A DNA stretch of 64,000 nucleotides from Adiantum capillus-veneris. Taxonomy: Eukaryota; Streptophyta; Polypodiopsida; Polypodiales; Pteridaceae. The DNA lies in the NCBI GenBank assembly GCA_014529385.2, contig CM043967.1:128687182-128751181 (forward strand), in the 5' to 3' direction. Positions 22,249-33,237 of the stretch are shown piece after piece. The notes beneath the pieces were generated by a model that saw only the letters and a list, made by a program, of their open reading frames with translations, had not been told where the DNA came from and searched no databases. Each line of letters opens with the position of its first letter. The stretch's first letter is position 1. The position numbers and the translations under genes are program-made.

Positions 22249-22356
22249 TGGCTTTGGTTTATACCATGGCTCATGCTCACAAAATCTGACATCTCTACTG
22301 ACATAAACTTGACATCTTGTCGTAGGATCATAGCACTTATAAACTTTCTTTTCAAC

Positions 22357-23023
22357 TCAATAGCCCAAGAATATACACTTCACTACCTTTGGCTCCATCT
22401 TATTTCTTGCTTCATTTGGCACATGAACATAGAAAACACATCCAAAAATTTTCATGTAGGAAACTGTTGGCTTGATCCCATAAAGTCTCTCATAAGATGA
22501 AATTTCATGAATGGCAGCTATTGGTGTTCGATTCATAATGTGTACTGCTGTATGAACTGCTTCAGCCCAATATGTTAATGGCATATTCATCTCATTCATC
22601 ATGGCTCTTGCAATCTCTGCCATGACTCTATTCTTTCTCTCAGCAACTCCATTTTGTTGTGGTGTGTATCTACAAGTAATCTATCTTCTTATGCCTTGTT
22701 CATGTAAGTAATCATCAAAACTCTGTCACATGTACTCTCCCCCTCCATTTGTATGTAGGCATTTAATTTGACAACCATTCTCTTTCTCAACCATAACTTT
22801 GAACTCCAAGAATACCTCAAATGCCTCTGACTTTGCCTTTAGAAAGTAAACCCATGTCATTCTGATGTAATCATCCGTGAATGTGATAAAATATCGACAA
22901 CCATTTGGCGTAGCATGATCACAAGGTCCCCAAATATCTGAATGAACAATTTCCAAAGGACTTTGGCTAATTCTCCCCCTCTTTGGAAATGGTAAACGAG
23001 ATTGCTTTCCAAATTGACAAGCT
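22357..23023 (-). pseudogene. Copia 1 integrase
   Basis: Reads CEACQFGKQSRLPFPK (zinc module end), LEIVHSDIWGP (first catalytic Asp), FTDDYIRMTWVYFLK, then CLHTNGGGEY where the second catalytic Asp (usually RTDNGGEY) is Asn, then YTPQQNGVAERKNR with the catalytic Glu, and FGCVFYVHVP further on. A frameshift near 23036 separates it from gag-PR, and two stops lie at about 22681 and 22727. Confidence 0.85.
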
Positions 23024-24643
23024 TCACAAACATGCTAAATTCAATCTGCCAAACTTTGGTAATCCACGTACAATTTGATTTGATTGCAAATGCTTTAGTC
23101 TTCTAAAATTGATATGACCAATCCTCTTATGCCATAACTCTGCCCAATTATCTTGAGTGGCTGACTTGTTTGCATACATACCACTGTGTAAACATGGATC
23201 TCCAGCTTCCAATGAGAACAAGCGACCTTTCTTTCTTCCACGTGCCAATATCTTGCCTGGTTTGCCTTTGTGAATCTCCTCTATGAAGCAGCCATAACGA
23301 TTAAAACAGACTTGCAACCCGTGATCTGTCATTTGTCCAACTGATGCTAAATTCTTTGTGATTGAAGGCACATATAGAACATCTCCCAATGTGTTGTATT
23401 TCCCATCTTTTTCTAGCAATGGAACTGAACCAACATGCGTAATCCGATGCATAGTATCATCACCTGTAGTGACAAACTCATCCTCTTCTAATTTCTCTTT
23501 TCTGTCAAACCATTCACCATGATATGTCATATGATTTGTGGCACCACTATCTAAATACCAATCATTTGTATGATGTGGCTCCACCATGCTTCCAACAACA
23601 TGCTTCATAGGAAATAAATGTCCACTTGATCTATTGTCATATATATTTTGATCATGAGGATTGTATCCAGCAAAGTTTCCTCCATGTTTGCCATAACCTC
23701 GGCCTCTTCCACCACGATCACAATTTTGATTTAGCTTTGTGTAACATTCTCTTTCAAAGTGACCATAAATGCCACATCTGTTACAATATTCATCTCTTTG
23801 AGGATGTACAAATCGTCCACCTCCACGTCCACGAGGTCGGGCTCTCCCCCTACCTCTTTGGCTATAATCATTGTAACTTTGACTTTGTTGGTTTTTCCAT
23901 TGACCTCTTCTAGCATTGTTTCCACGACCATAGTTTCCTCTTCCACCTCTATTGTTTCCACGACCTCTAGAGTAAAAAACCTGATCTCTAGAATTGTTAT
24001 TTGATGTAGAAGGACTTGAGTTGCCTAACTTCACCTCTTCTTGCAAACAAAGGTTTACTAACTCTTCAAAATCAGGTGTGTGTCCTCGAACAAATATAGA
24101 TGTATCCAATGACTTGTATTCCAGTCCCAAACCATTCAATGTCACTGAAACTAAGTCATCATCTGGAACTTCAACATTAATACTCACAAGATCTTCCTGT
24201 ATTTGCTTTATCTTTGTCACATAATCTGATATGGATCTATTTCCTCGCCATACACAATGTAACCTTTGCTTCAAGTGAAATTTTCGTGGTTCTGTATTGG
24301 AGCTGTTCATTCTTGCTAGTATCTCTTCCTTTGGAGATTGAGCCTTCTTCACATGTGGTATAAAGAAGTCACTAATGCATAGTGAAATCCAAAGCATCAC
24401 TTTCCTTGAATTCTCGATCCACTTCTTGTAAGCTTCTACTCCTGCTTGCCATGTTTTATGTGCTTCAACATTCTCTCTATTGGGTTCCAAACCAACCTCG
24501 GGACACTCTTGTTCACCTGTAATGTAATCCCGTAAACCTTTGCCCATGATAAAGTTTTCCATCCTGTAAGACCATATGTTGTAGTTCTCTCTGGTCACCT
24601 TCTCTCCAACACTATGTGTGACTTGAGTTGAACTTTCTGCCAT
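23024..24643 (-). pseudogene. Copia 1 gag and protease
   Basis: Open for 540 codons from the ATG at 24643 (MAESSTQVTHSVGEKVTREN). UBN2-type gag (NIWSYRMENFIMGKGLRDYI), an Arg/Gly-rich stretch, a CCHC knuckle CNRCGIYGHFEREC, the protease site WYLDSGATNHMTY, and the pre-integrase zinc start LWHKRIGHINFRRLKHL. Gag forms the particle and the protease matures it. This part is intact; the defects are downstream. An upstream in-frame extension to 24721 lacks an ATG. Confidence 0.85.
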
Positions 24644-25526
24644 CTTCACTCTCTCAATTTCTTCCAAAGGATTTTGACAAAATTTTGGCAGAGTTTCGTT
24701 TGTATTTGGACAATATCTCAAGTGACAATCTCAACCAAAGTGCTCCTAAACACTGACAAAAAATCTCTCACAGCCAAGGGAAAATCCACTGACTCACTTT
24801 GCCACAGACTGACTCAATACTATGCATAAATACTCTAAAACAATGTCCACATGGACATGTATGCAAATGCAATCCATACGATGTCCTGTACCACATATCC
24901 ATACATCCACCTTCTTCCCATAGTCGTAAACGACATATGAGGTCTTTCGCAGGGCCAGTCGGGGGTTCGCTCCAGTACCTAATCCACCTTTCCAAGGTAC
25001 CAAATCTCCCAAGGAAAGGCTTCAAAAAACCTCACTCGACCCTCACAAAGGCTGCAGTTTTCCAAAATACATTAACCGCATATCCATACATAACCACAAA
25101 GTACTCAATCTGACAATATAATCGCCTCAACTTCTTCCCACAACCTTTCTTACATAGGCGGTTGTCCATAACGGACCCACAACAACCAAACATAATCTTC
25201 GATAACACAATATCATGATGCAAAAGCTCTATGTCGCTCTCCAAAACCTGTGTAAATGCTGAATTCTTCACTTGTAACCTGTAAATCTACTGCCGAGTGC
25301 AAAACTGGACATCTCTTATGCTTGTGTGAGTTGGCTATTTGCTGCAGAAAATTGCAGATTTTGGAAAATCTGAGTATGCCAATGCGTCCGGAATGCCCAA
25401 AAACATAAAGATAGACTCTTGGATCACTATATTCCGAGTTCGTGTGAGGGAGTTATGACCAAAAAACCTCTTTTTGGCTGTTTTCCAGAGCTGCGGAAAT
25501 CTGTGTATTGACTGTAACTCCTTAAA

Positions 25527-25542
25527 CTGAGATCTGATACCA
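25527..25542 (-). other. Copia 1 primer binding site
   Basis: On the minus strand TGGTATCAGATCTCAG, complementary to the 3' end of initiator tRNA-Met, three bases after the LTR end. Confidence 0.8.
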
Positions 25543-25545
25543 CTT

Positions 25546-25773
25546 TGTAGAGTGCACAGGTGATGGAGAAGGTAGGAAAGAAGACTACATACACACACCA
25601 ACACACATCGAGACACACACACACAATCGTTACCCTGCAGCAACCATTCAACATGCTGCTCTCCTCTTCTTCTCTTTTAACTATTATCCAAAGTATATTT
25701 ACAACATACTATAGTCAGTGTCCGGCCGCCCATAGCACAATGAACATATTATTTAACATCATATTCTTTAACA
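25546..25773 (-). mobile_element. Copia 1 5' LTR
   Basis: 228 bp, minus strand TGTTAAAGAATATG ... GTGCACTCTACA, with TG/CA ends. Its outer edge abuts LTR B sequence at 25774, so the insertion or a later deletion removed the first ~400 bp of LTR B. Confidence 0.75.
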
Positions 25774-27908
25774 GTGTACATACCCCATAATATTTATTTT
25801 TACAAAATAAACCCATGCATTTCATCCCGCATCCTCGTGGGAGTCAAAATTTGTTTCTACATTGTCACTCACTTTCACTATATATTTTCTCGCTTGCATA
25901 TTTTCCTCTTTCACCCAAAAAGAAACTAAAATACTCCTATCATGATAGTCCTTCATGGTACTTACACATATTTTTTTCCATACACCATGTGCTCATAAAG
26001 ACAAGGGCTAGGAAAAATCCAAGCATTAGGTCTATCATGTGTAATTGTTTTTTATTCTTCAAAATTCATCATCCATGCATGTGGCAAGAACCACTTGGAT
26101 TCCTTAGGTCCTGGCATGACTCATGGGGGGCTCACCTTTGGATGTATAAGGAGAATTCAACCAAAAAGGGTCCTACATAAGCACCTTTGCAATCCCACAA
26201 TACACAGCTTTTTGGGCGAATTTTGGCACCCTTCTATCATTCAAAATAGCAAAAGCTGTCAATATAAAAAATGAAGCTCGTGAGTTGAATTATTTTACAT
26301 AAATATTTCAACATTTTTGGAGAAAAGCACGAATTTTGGTGAATTGTTTTGTGCCACCCAGTCTGCCCACTCTATGCACACAAGGATCCTCTCACTCTTC
26401 TCTCACATTTTCACACTCCCACCCACATACACACTCATCCCTCTCCATCATCCTTTCAAATGTATAGATTTCCATGCCCTCTCACCTTCTTCACCATCTC
26501 TCCTTCCCCTCTTACCACCATAGCCTTCTACATACATATATGCTCTCATACCGCTCTCTACTACCCCCAAATTACAATTTCATGCTGACTCCTCTAAAAG
26601 GCATGAATTTTTAGCACTTTATCCTTGCATAACCTCTACAAATCAGAGGTTTTTCATCAATAATCCTCATCTTCATCATGGAGATCAACCGTGAAGGCGG
26701 TGCAAGAAGCAGAAGTAGAAGAAGAAGAAGAACTGGCGGTCATTTTCATAAGGGTGGGTCCATAATTCTTAGAGGTTTCATCAATCTCAAGAGCTCATCC
26801 ACCTCATTCACCCTTGGTTCCTCGACAATCAAGTCATCATCACTTTTGTAAATATGCCACTAACATTTTCTAGTGATCACTAACAACTAACCCTTCTTGT
26901 AAATTGCACCCTCTACTATCTACTAGAGTAGGCACCTCCAAGTTACTCATCTCACTCTCAATAATTCTCCCCCTTGAGCCCACATCCATGTGGCTTAAGG
27001 GATAAGGAAGACCCACTCCCATTTAAAAAATAAAAATATTTTCTAATCTCTTGTTTTGTCAATAAAATTGATTAGAACTAATCCTAATCAAAGCTTCCAA
27101 AAACCTATAAATAGAACCCATCTCTACTTGTAAAAGGCATCTCTACACCATTGCACACTAGATTGAGCGTAGCACATGCCAGTTCTATCTTGGTTGTAAG
27201 GAGAGAGAAAGCTTTCTATACACCATCACTTTGGTGCATAGAAAAGCTTGAGCTAGTTTAGTGAGTGCGAATAGAAGATATTCCTTCTACCATTGTTGTA
27301 TCTACCCCAACATCAATGAATTGGTAGTTTTGGGTGAAATTTCATGTCCAAAGGCTCACGCTTCTCCTCGAATTTGGCTTGACAAACTTATTAAGCTTCA
27401 TAAGGTGACTTGTTTCATTGAAGGTTGTTGTTTTGTTGCTTGTCCTTGTGATTCATTGGCTATTTTTGGTTGGCTACCATTGTAAAAGGGTGGATGGTGA
27501 GAGGGCTCTCATAACCCTAAGACAGTGTGATAGTGATGCTATAACCAAATCTTGTCACTTGAATCCGCAAGCTCTAGGTGACTTCTTGACCAAATCACAA
27601 GGTTGAAGCTAAGTTGTACACCATCCTTCTCTCTCTCTCTCTTGTGTTTTAGTGCGTGAGAGTGTTCCATTGGTGTTAGGGTTAGTGTAAAGTCCTTACT
27701 TGATTTTGGGTTGCTCTAACAATTCTCCTCTTTTTTGCTTCCTAGTTCGCTTTTAAACTAGGTGGTGCCCCTTGTGAAGTTGGGTTTTGGCTGTGGGTTT
27801 GTTGTTTTGTTGTGTTTGTGGTTGCCCCAGCCCCAATTGAGCAGCACGGGAGCCTTGGGGGGTGTATAGAGGTCGCCTCTCTTGTTGCCCGCCCCAGACC
27901 CCGCCTCA
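25774..27908 (+). mobile_element. LTR B (5'-truncated) of a gypsy element
   Basis: Collinear with LTR A from about A position 2110 to the end: shared TTCACCC block, TTTTGGCACC, CCCAGTCTGCCCAC, TATA box, and GGTTGCCCCAGCCCCAATTG ending CCGCCTCA at 27908. It is followed by a 4-base spacer and a primer site, so this is a 5' LTR on the + strand. The TGATAGCC start is missing because copia 1 abuts it. Confidence 0.8.
27106..27113 (+). promoter_or_regulatory. TATA box of LTR B
   Basis: TATAAATA at the position equivalent to those of LTRs A and C. Confidence 0.6.
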
Positions 27909-27912
27909 ATTT

Positions 27913-27931
27913 TGGTGCCCCCACTGAGGAC
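27913..27931 (+). other. Primer binding site of gypsy B
   Basis: TGGTGCCCCCACTGAGGAC begins four bases after the LTR end. The same site, with ATTGAGGA, recurs on the minus strand at 52081-52092 next to LTR D. I cannot name the tRNA from memory. Confidence 0.65.
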
Positions 27932-27983
27932 GGCTTGTGTCCTTTTGTGTAGGATCAACCTTTATCATAGTCAAGAAGTTTGC

Positions 27984-28178
27984 ATGAATCACGAGAATTT
28001 GTATGATCCCTTTATTCCCATTGCAAGGCAAAAGGTACACATAATTGTTAGTACTAAGTTGCAATTTCAACGTGTAATTCGTAGAATTTTAGGTCCTCTT
28101 AGGTTGGCCGAGATAAACGCTTCAGTAAATCCTTTTATTTTGCCTCTCATTAGGTACGACCTTAGTCTGGACGTCTAA
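27984..28178 (+). CDS. Small leader ORF 1 of gypsy B
   Basis: 64 codons from ATG 27984 (MNHENLYDPFIPIARQ) to DLSLDV. It lies between the primer site and gag. Its C-terminal ~48 residues align with the next ORF: V-x-I-x2-S-x-K-x2-FQ, G-x2-R-x2-EI-x-AS-x-NP-x-ILPLI-x-Y, ending DV. It has no known domain. It may be a real leader peptide or a remnant of a longer protein. Confidence 0.45.
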   Translation: MNHENLYDPFIPIARQKVHIIVSTKLQFQRVIRRILGPLRLAEINASVNPFILPLIRYDLSLDV

Positions 28179-28217
28179 ATTTTTGTTTTGTTTTAAGAAT
28201 TAGAGAATGCATAGACC

Positions 28218-28436
28218 ATGGATAATGGCCCAGGAATAGAGGTTTTCACCTTTCATTTCACTCCACACATTAGAGTAAACATTGCAATTAGTAGAAAAAT
28301 CCATTTTCAACAACGTATGGTGTTCATGTTTGGTGCACAAAGAGTAGGAGAAATTCTCGCATCACCAAACCCTGTCATCCTACCTCTTATTAATTATCAT
28401 AGGAAATTTGATGTGAATATTTTTATTTTGTTGTAG
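28218..28436 (+). CDS. Small leader ORF 2 of gypsy B, paralogue of ORF 1
   Basis: 72 codons from ATG 28218 (MDNGPGIEVFTFHF), sharing with ORF 1 the pattern FQ...G..R..EI.AS.NP.ILPLI.Y....DV. The two are separated by 39 bp. Conservation of protein pattern despite nucleotide divergence suggests an old tandem duplication once under selection. Function unknown. Confidence 0.45.
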   Translation: MDNGPGIEVFTFHFTPHIRVNIAISRKIHFQQRMVFMFGAQRVGEILASPNPVILPLINYHRKFDVNIFILL

Positions 28437-28523
28437 AATAGATTGCAATTTAGAAAATATTATTGTGTAAATCTTTTAAAGAAAGAAAAAACAAAAAACG
28501 TGCGTCACTTTGAAATCAATTCA

Positions 28524-29048
28524 ATGCAGAGCCAACGCCAAATGTCTGGATATCCTCTTTTCTTTGGAGAGCCTGGAGAGGATGCAGAATTATTTTTAAC
28601 GAATTTCAAGATGTCTTGCCGTATCAACAGGATAGTAACTGATCAAGAACGTGTAGAAATGTTTGAGGTGGTCCTTAGGAAAGATGCTAGCACTTGGTTT
28701 GATTCTTTGCCTAAGGAAGTTAAGGGGAATTACACAGAAGTTTTGAATCGTTTCAAGAAATACTTCTTTGATCCCCAAAACACTCAAAAACTATGGCAAG
28801 ACATTGTTTCTCATAAGCAAAAAGATTTAGATGACTACTACTTGTACAAGCAAGAGTTTCTACGTCTTTGGACTCTATGGATACGAAATGTTGCTAACCG
28901 TGGTGATGATGCATAATTTCTAAAGAAGGAGAGGTTCATATCCGGACTCTTTTCTGACCTTAAGGTAAAAGTTGAGGCCGGTGCACCTGCTACCTTTGAT
29001 GCAGCTGGAACTAGGGCTGTTGAGAAATATAGGAAACTCAAGTGCTAA
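28524..29048 (+). pseudogene. Gag of gypsy B
   Basis: From ATG 28524: MQSQRQMSGYPLFFGEPGED, then LFLTNFKMSCRINRI, FEVVLRKDASTWFDSLP and FKKYFFDPQNTQKLWQDI, the retrotrans_gag pattern (A-x-x-WF near the middle). A TAA at 28914-28916 interrupts; in the same frame FLKKERFISGLFSDLKVKVEAG follows, up to 29048. No zinc knuckle is reached: the next recognisable sequence, at 29120, is the middle of RT, so protease and the N-terminal half of RT are missing. Confidence 0.8.
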
Positions 29049-29116
29049 AGGGGGGGAGGTTCCAATAGAAGATCTTAGACCCAAAGGTAAGTCACAAGAA
29101 TCAACATCAAGCATTC

Positions 29117-29660
29117 TTTGGAAAGTCAATCAGGGTGTTCATTGATGATTTTTGCATTTATAGCTCAAAATCATTGCATCTACAAAAGGTCGAAGAAGGT
29201 TTTAAAAAACTTTACGACATGGGAGGTCAACTCAACCCCGACAAGTGCCACATAGGTGAGGATGAAGTGATCTTGCTTGGTCACAAGGTTTCCTATAAAG
29301 GTATTGAGGTGGATCTAGCAAAGGAAAAATCTCTCATTGAGCTACCATCACCAAAGAGTCTTAAGAAGGTCATCTCATTCATTCAAAAGGTGAAGTATAT
29401 ATCACGCTTCATTCACTTAGCCCCAAAGTTACTTCACCCTTTGCAAAAGTTGACACAACAAGTAGAATTTGCATGGTCTGATGATCTTGAAGAGTATTTT
29501 TGTAATATTAAAGTGATTCTGTCAGAGCTACCAACACTCATGCCTCCTTGTTGGGAGTACACATTCTTTGTTAGCTCCAGTGTTGGGAAGGAAACAATTG
29601 GTGCATGCAGATTCATAGAATTTATTCTTTCTGCATCTTTTTGCACTGCAAGTGCAATCT
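29117..29660 (+). pseudogene. Gypsy RT fragment (palm end and thumb)
   Basis: Begins directly at the active site, VFIDDFCIYSSKSLH (FIDD, variant of YVDD), followed by GGQLNPDKCHIGEDEVILLGH, VKYISRFIHLAPKL and FAWSDDLEEYF, then stops. The upstream RT motifs are absent, so a large deletion joined gag to RT near 29048-29117. Confidence 0.85.
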
Positions 29661-30459
29661 CTACTGGAGATTTTTTATGAGTTTACACCTTGCCAAGTAC
29701 TGGCTTAGGATTGGTGTCTGTGGTTGGATGGTCTAAGCTCTATTAGCTTACTCCAGTCCAACTTGCTTTCAACCTAGTTGGCTATCTCCACTCCATATCA
29801 AATATATGCCTGGATACTCAATGGTTTAGTCCTAGTTTATCGTCAATCGTGGAAGACTGTCTGTAAGTGGTTGGGGGAAAGCAACTCCCTATTACTGTTG
29901 CTATTCATCCCATGTTGGATGGGCAGCTAAGAGCATACGTTAGCACAAAGCATTCTAAATGGGCGATTCTCTTCCTATTCTAGAATTTGCTTAGGTTTTC
30001 CGCTTTGAACACCTGTTGTGGTGGTGTTGGATACCGATTCAATAGTTTCATAAGTCAAGGACTTAGTAGGTGTGCTGACAAAGCATGTTGGCATGTAACC
30101 TTCATTAGGGGTGAACATGTAGTTCCGTGTGTTCCAAAATGTTCAACAGTCTCACATGAGGAAACTCCCTATTCTGTCCCTAAGTAGCTATGAGATTTTC
30201 AAGATACCCATGCCAGTTGGAAATTTGGCTCACAACTTCATGGAAAGTTGTGCCAATTGAGTTACCTTTTAGATACACGTGGTTGCAAAAGGACAACAAT
30301 GTGAAAAATCAAGATGTTGCTCTTGGTTTCATTGAACCTCCTCACTGCACCAAGTATCATATGCAGAATTGGCTCGCGTATGGGATGCCAATAAGGTAAA
30401 CATCAGTGTTCTTATGAAGATACTACCACTTGTGTTTTCGAGGACGAAAACGCTTCTCC
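29661..30459 (+). pseudogene. Gypsy integrase scraps and 3' region
   Basis: Near 29905-30010 a frame reads IHPMLDGQ, LRAYVSTKHSKWAI, resembling HPQTDGQTE and LRAYV...W of the integrase C-terminal half, with the catalytic Glu region lost. Further right only short frames are seen up to the conserved 3' end TTCGAGGACGAAAACG at 30436-30452, which precedes polypurine tracts in many plant gypsy elements. Confidence 0.5.
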
Positions 30460-30470
30460 AAGGGGGGGGG
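30460..30470 (+). other. Polypurine tract
   Basis: AAGGGGGGGGG, three bases before an LTR start TGTCAGGCC at 30474. Primes plus-strand DNA synthesis. Confidence 0.7.
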
Positions 30471-30473
30471 TAA

Positions 30474-30980
30474 TGTCAGGCCAAGGGCCACCCTGGAGGT
30501 CAAGGACCTGGCGAAGGGCCGGCTGCCCAGTAGAGAAGGGATCCTAGGGCTAGGAGGCTATAAAAGGGAGGTTGGGCGGAGGATTCGGACATGGCACTTC
30601 CTAGGGTTTCATGGAGAGGGTCCACTTCTTTTGATTTCTAGGCATTGCTGATTAAAAGAAATATCCAGAGTTTCCATTTGAAGAATTACAAGGCTAGGAA
30701 TGGACTAACCTTTGAAGAATTGGTGGTTTCCAATGCTAACTTCACCCCTAGGGGTTTTGACCTTGTGTGCAAGTTTTGGAAAGCTTGAAACAACAGAAAA
30801 GCTGAATGGACTTCTCTGATAGAATGGTGTTCTTGGAGTTCATTTTGGATGCAAGACTCTATATGGTTTGATTGGTAAGAAAAGCTCAATGGTTGGAGCT
30901 TATCCAGAAGGGCGCATAAATGTTTTAAGGTAGGATTGAAGAGTTGAAAGGATGTTTACAAGGAGGGGACTTGGCTCTCC
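30474..30980 (+). mobile_element. 3' LTR start of a second gypsy family (right end uncertain)
   Basis: Starts TGTCAGGCCAAGGGCC after the polypurine tract, with TATAAAAG at 30559-30566. It does not resemble the family A/B/C/D LTR start, so the RT/integrase scraps probably belong to a different element from LTR B. The right boundary is not visible and is lost toward the LINE fragment. Confidence 0.5.
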
Positions 30981-31900
30981 AAAACTCAGCTCTTACAACA
31001 ATTTTAGATTTCTCAAGGGTGTGTTGACCTAGTCCTTAGCAAAATTCAGGCAATGCAAGTGTCTCACAATGCTACTTCAGGGGTTGTTCCTTCTCTTTGT
31101 TTAAGGTCTGCAGAACTATCTATGAATGCAAAGGGAACCTTGGCAAAATGGACGGTCAGCTAGTCGCAAATCTTAGGGGACTCGCTTGGAAGACAAGCAA
31201 TGGAGCTTCAAATGTCAATGTATATGGGCATTTCCTCTCTCCATTAAGCATAGTTTCTTGTTGTGGCTCTTTTTGCACCAGGGGGTCTGGATAGGATCAA
31301 AGGCTAAAGCCATTGGTGTATCTAATGGTATTGCACACTCATGTAAAGTCCATGAGGAAACCTTGTTTCACCTGTTCATCAACTATAAATATAACACCCT
31401 TTTTGAAAGAGAATTCCAAGTGGCATGCTTTGTTGAGAATTCAAAGTTAACCTAGAGGTCTATCTTAATTGGTGAATGCAGGTACAAATATTCCTCTGTG
31501 GTGGACTTGTACGAGAGGAGCCCTTCTCTGGTAGATTTGGATTGAAAGGAACAAAGCAATTTTTGGAGATATCGTTTTTTTCATTCACCTTTCCCCGTTG
31601 ATGTTGGCTTCAGAGGTGTAATGATGTAATTGGTTACTCATTCTTCTCAAGTTTCTTACTGTGATATCAAGAGTCTGCAAAAGGAGTTGAGATGGCAAAG
31701 ATGGAGGATTGCGTGTTTGTCTTTCTATGAGCTTAGGAGATTCAAGGTCGTTTTAAGTTATCTAATTTTCCCTGATGCTCCCTTTCTACTCAGGCTTCTC
31801 TCTTTTGGCCACGATATATTGCCCCTATCCTATCTTAGGCGGTTGTACTTTCTTTTTTCTCTAATCAATTCAATTGTTTTTCTCTATAAAAAAACAAACC
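30981..31900 (+). pseudogene. LINE (L1-type) 3' fragment with reverse-transcriptase zinc-binding region
   Basis: Around 31186-31455 the frame reads WSFKCQCIWAFPLSIKHSFL, LWLFLHQGVWIGSKAKAIGV, then HSCKVHEETLFHLFIN. This matches the zf-RVT pattern of plant LINE ORF2 (FPLSIKHK-x-x-WLxLHxG, C-x-x-C, ET-x-HLF-x-C), though its Cys ligands are partly lost. At 31528-31569 IWIERNKAIFGDI matches the IW-x-ERNKRxF block that follows. A poly-A-like stretch appears near 31890. Several stops are present. Only the C-terminal region of ORF2 remains. Confidence 0.6.
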
Positions 31901-32554
31901 TCCATTTTATAGTTTCTCCTCCCTTCCATATTTGATGTCCGTGTGTCTGACCTTAGACCTTTTACATACTGAATAAAACCAATCTATTAAATCGAGTCCT
32001 AAGGTTACATGTCCTCTTCATATGCACGTGGCTTGTGAACACTCGTCTTTGGATGATTGGTCCTTGAGTTAAGATTTATCTTATGTACTTCGGGATTAGT
32101 ACGACTTAGCTCTTGAGCTATTATTATCCATTGAGATTAATATAGAAGGGGACAGGTGCCGGCATTGTGGTTACTACTTATTATTAATATTCATAATATA
32201 CGTCCAACCCTCCGGGCTTGGAGGGGCCAGCGTTCGAAATTCAAAGCTCCAGAACTTCAGAAGAAAGTGCGGATCATTTGGAGCATGTGCCCGTGTTGTG
32301 GGTGGCATATCTCTATCTGTATGGATATATAGAGGCATATTATGATTAGAGCCGCCAACGAGCGATGATGCCAATTTTCAAACCATCGCCAATAAAATAT
32401 ACATAATGGAATGCCCACGTAGAAGGAAGCAAGGATCACGATGATGATGATGGAGAGTTTGTTATTGCTGCGTTGGAGAAAATGCCAACAACTCAAGCTG
32501 CAATGCTGCATCGTGCACGCAGGCCAAACGAGAAAGATTATAGGATGCCAGCCT

Positions 32555-32557
<3 letters not shown>

Positions 32558-32590
<33 letters not shown>
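32558..32590 (+). repeat. (CT)16 microsatellite
   Basis: A perfect CT run. Confidence 0.95.
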
Positions 32591-32592
<2 letters not shown>

Positions 32593-32982
32593 GCGTACCG
32601 ACTTCTTGTGGTCCCCCTCCTCACTTAGGTGGTGGTCACACGAAGGATAGTTATCAGTTACCTTTTGTGATAACGATGCCTTTGTCTTCGTCACACATGG
32701 AAAACTATGCACTGGGTTTTGCAACTATGCCCAAATCGGCATAGTTGCAAAAGCTAAATATATATTGGCTTCCATATAAATAAACTCATTTGTCAATAAG
32801 ATTCCATGGAATCTTCGATTATTGTCCACTCTGCCTCCCTCTCGACATCTCCTCCACCCCCTACCCCTTAGTGTCACCATCGCTCATTCTCTCCTTCCCT
32901 CGCCTACGATCACCTACTACATGCGCTTGCTTTGTGCATAGCACGCTGCCAAGGACAGGCCGCTCGCAGGTGCCCTGCATGG

Positions 32983-33002
32983 ATATATATATATATATAT
33001 AT

Positions 33003-33039
<37 letters not shown>

Positions 33040-33063
33040 AAGAGAGAGAGAGAGAGAGAGAGA
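32983..33063 (+). repeat. Compound microsatellite (AT)n(GATA)n(GA)n
   Basis: AT run to about 33005, GATA tetranucleotides to about 33038, then GA to 33063. Confidence 0.95.
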
Positions 33064-33143
33064 AGGCTCTACAAGAGTGAGCACACAAACATGAGCCTTG
33101 AAGGCATGTGTTACACGAGAGAGAAAGTTTTGCTTGTGGATTG

Positions 33144-33146
<3 letters not shown>

Positions 33147-33235
<89 letters not shown>
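33147..33235 (+). repeat. Compound microsatellite (GT)22(GA)22
   Basis: GT repeats to 33190 switch without a break to GA repeats. Confidence 0.95.

Positions 33236-33237
<2 letters not shown>

Larger units (their letters stand above)
20621..25773 (-). mobile_element. Copia 1: 3'-truncated Ty1/copia element
   Basis: The order on the minus strand is 5' LTR, primer site, leader, gag-PR-INT-RT-RNase H, as in Ty1/copia. The element ends abruptly inside RNase H at 20621, fused to the repeat array of gypsy E; the 3' LTR, the polypurine tract and the end of RNase H are missing. The coding region is broken by several stops and frameshifts and an RT deletion. The leader 24644-25526 shows no gene. Confidence 0.9.
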
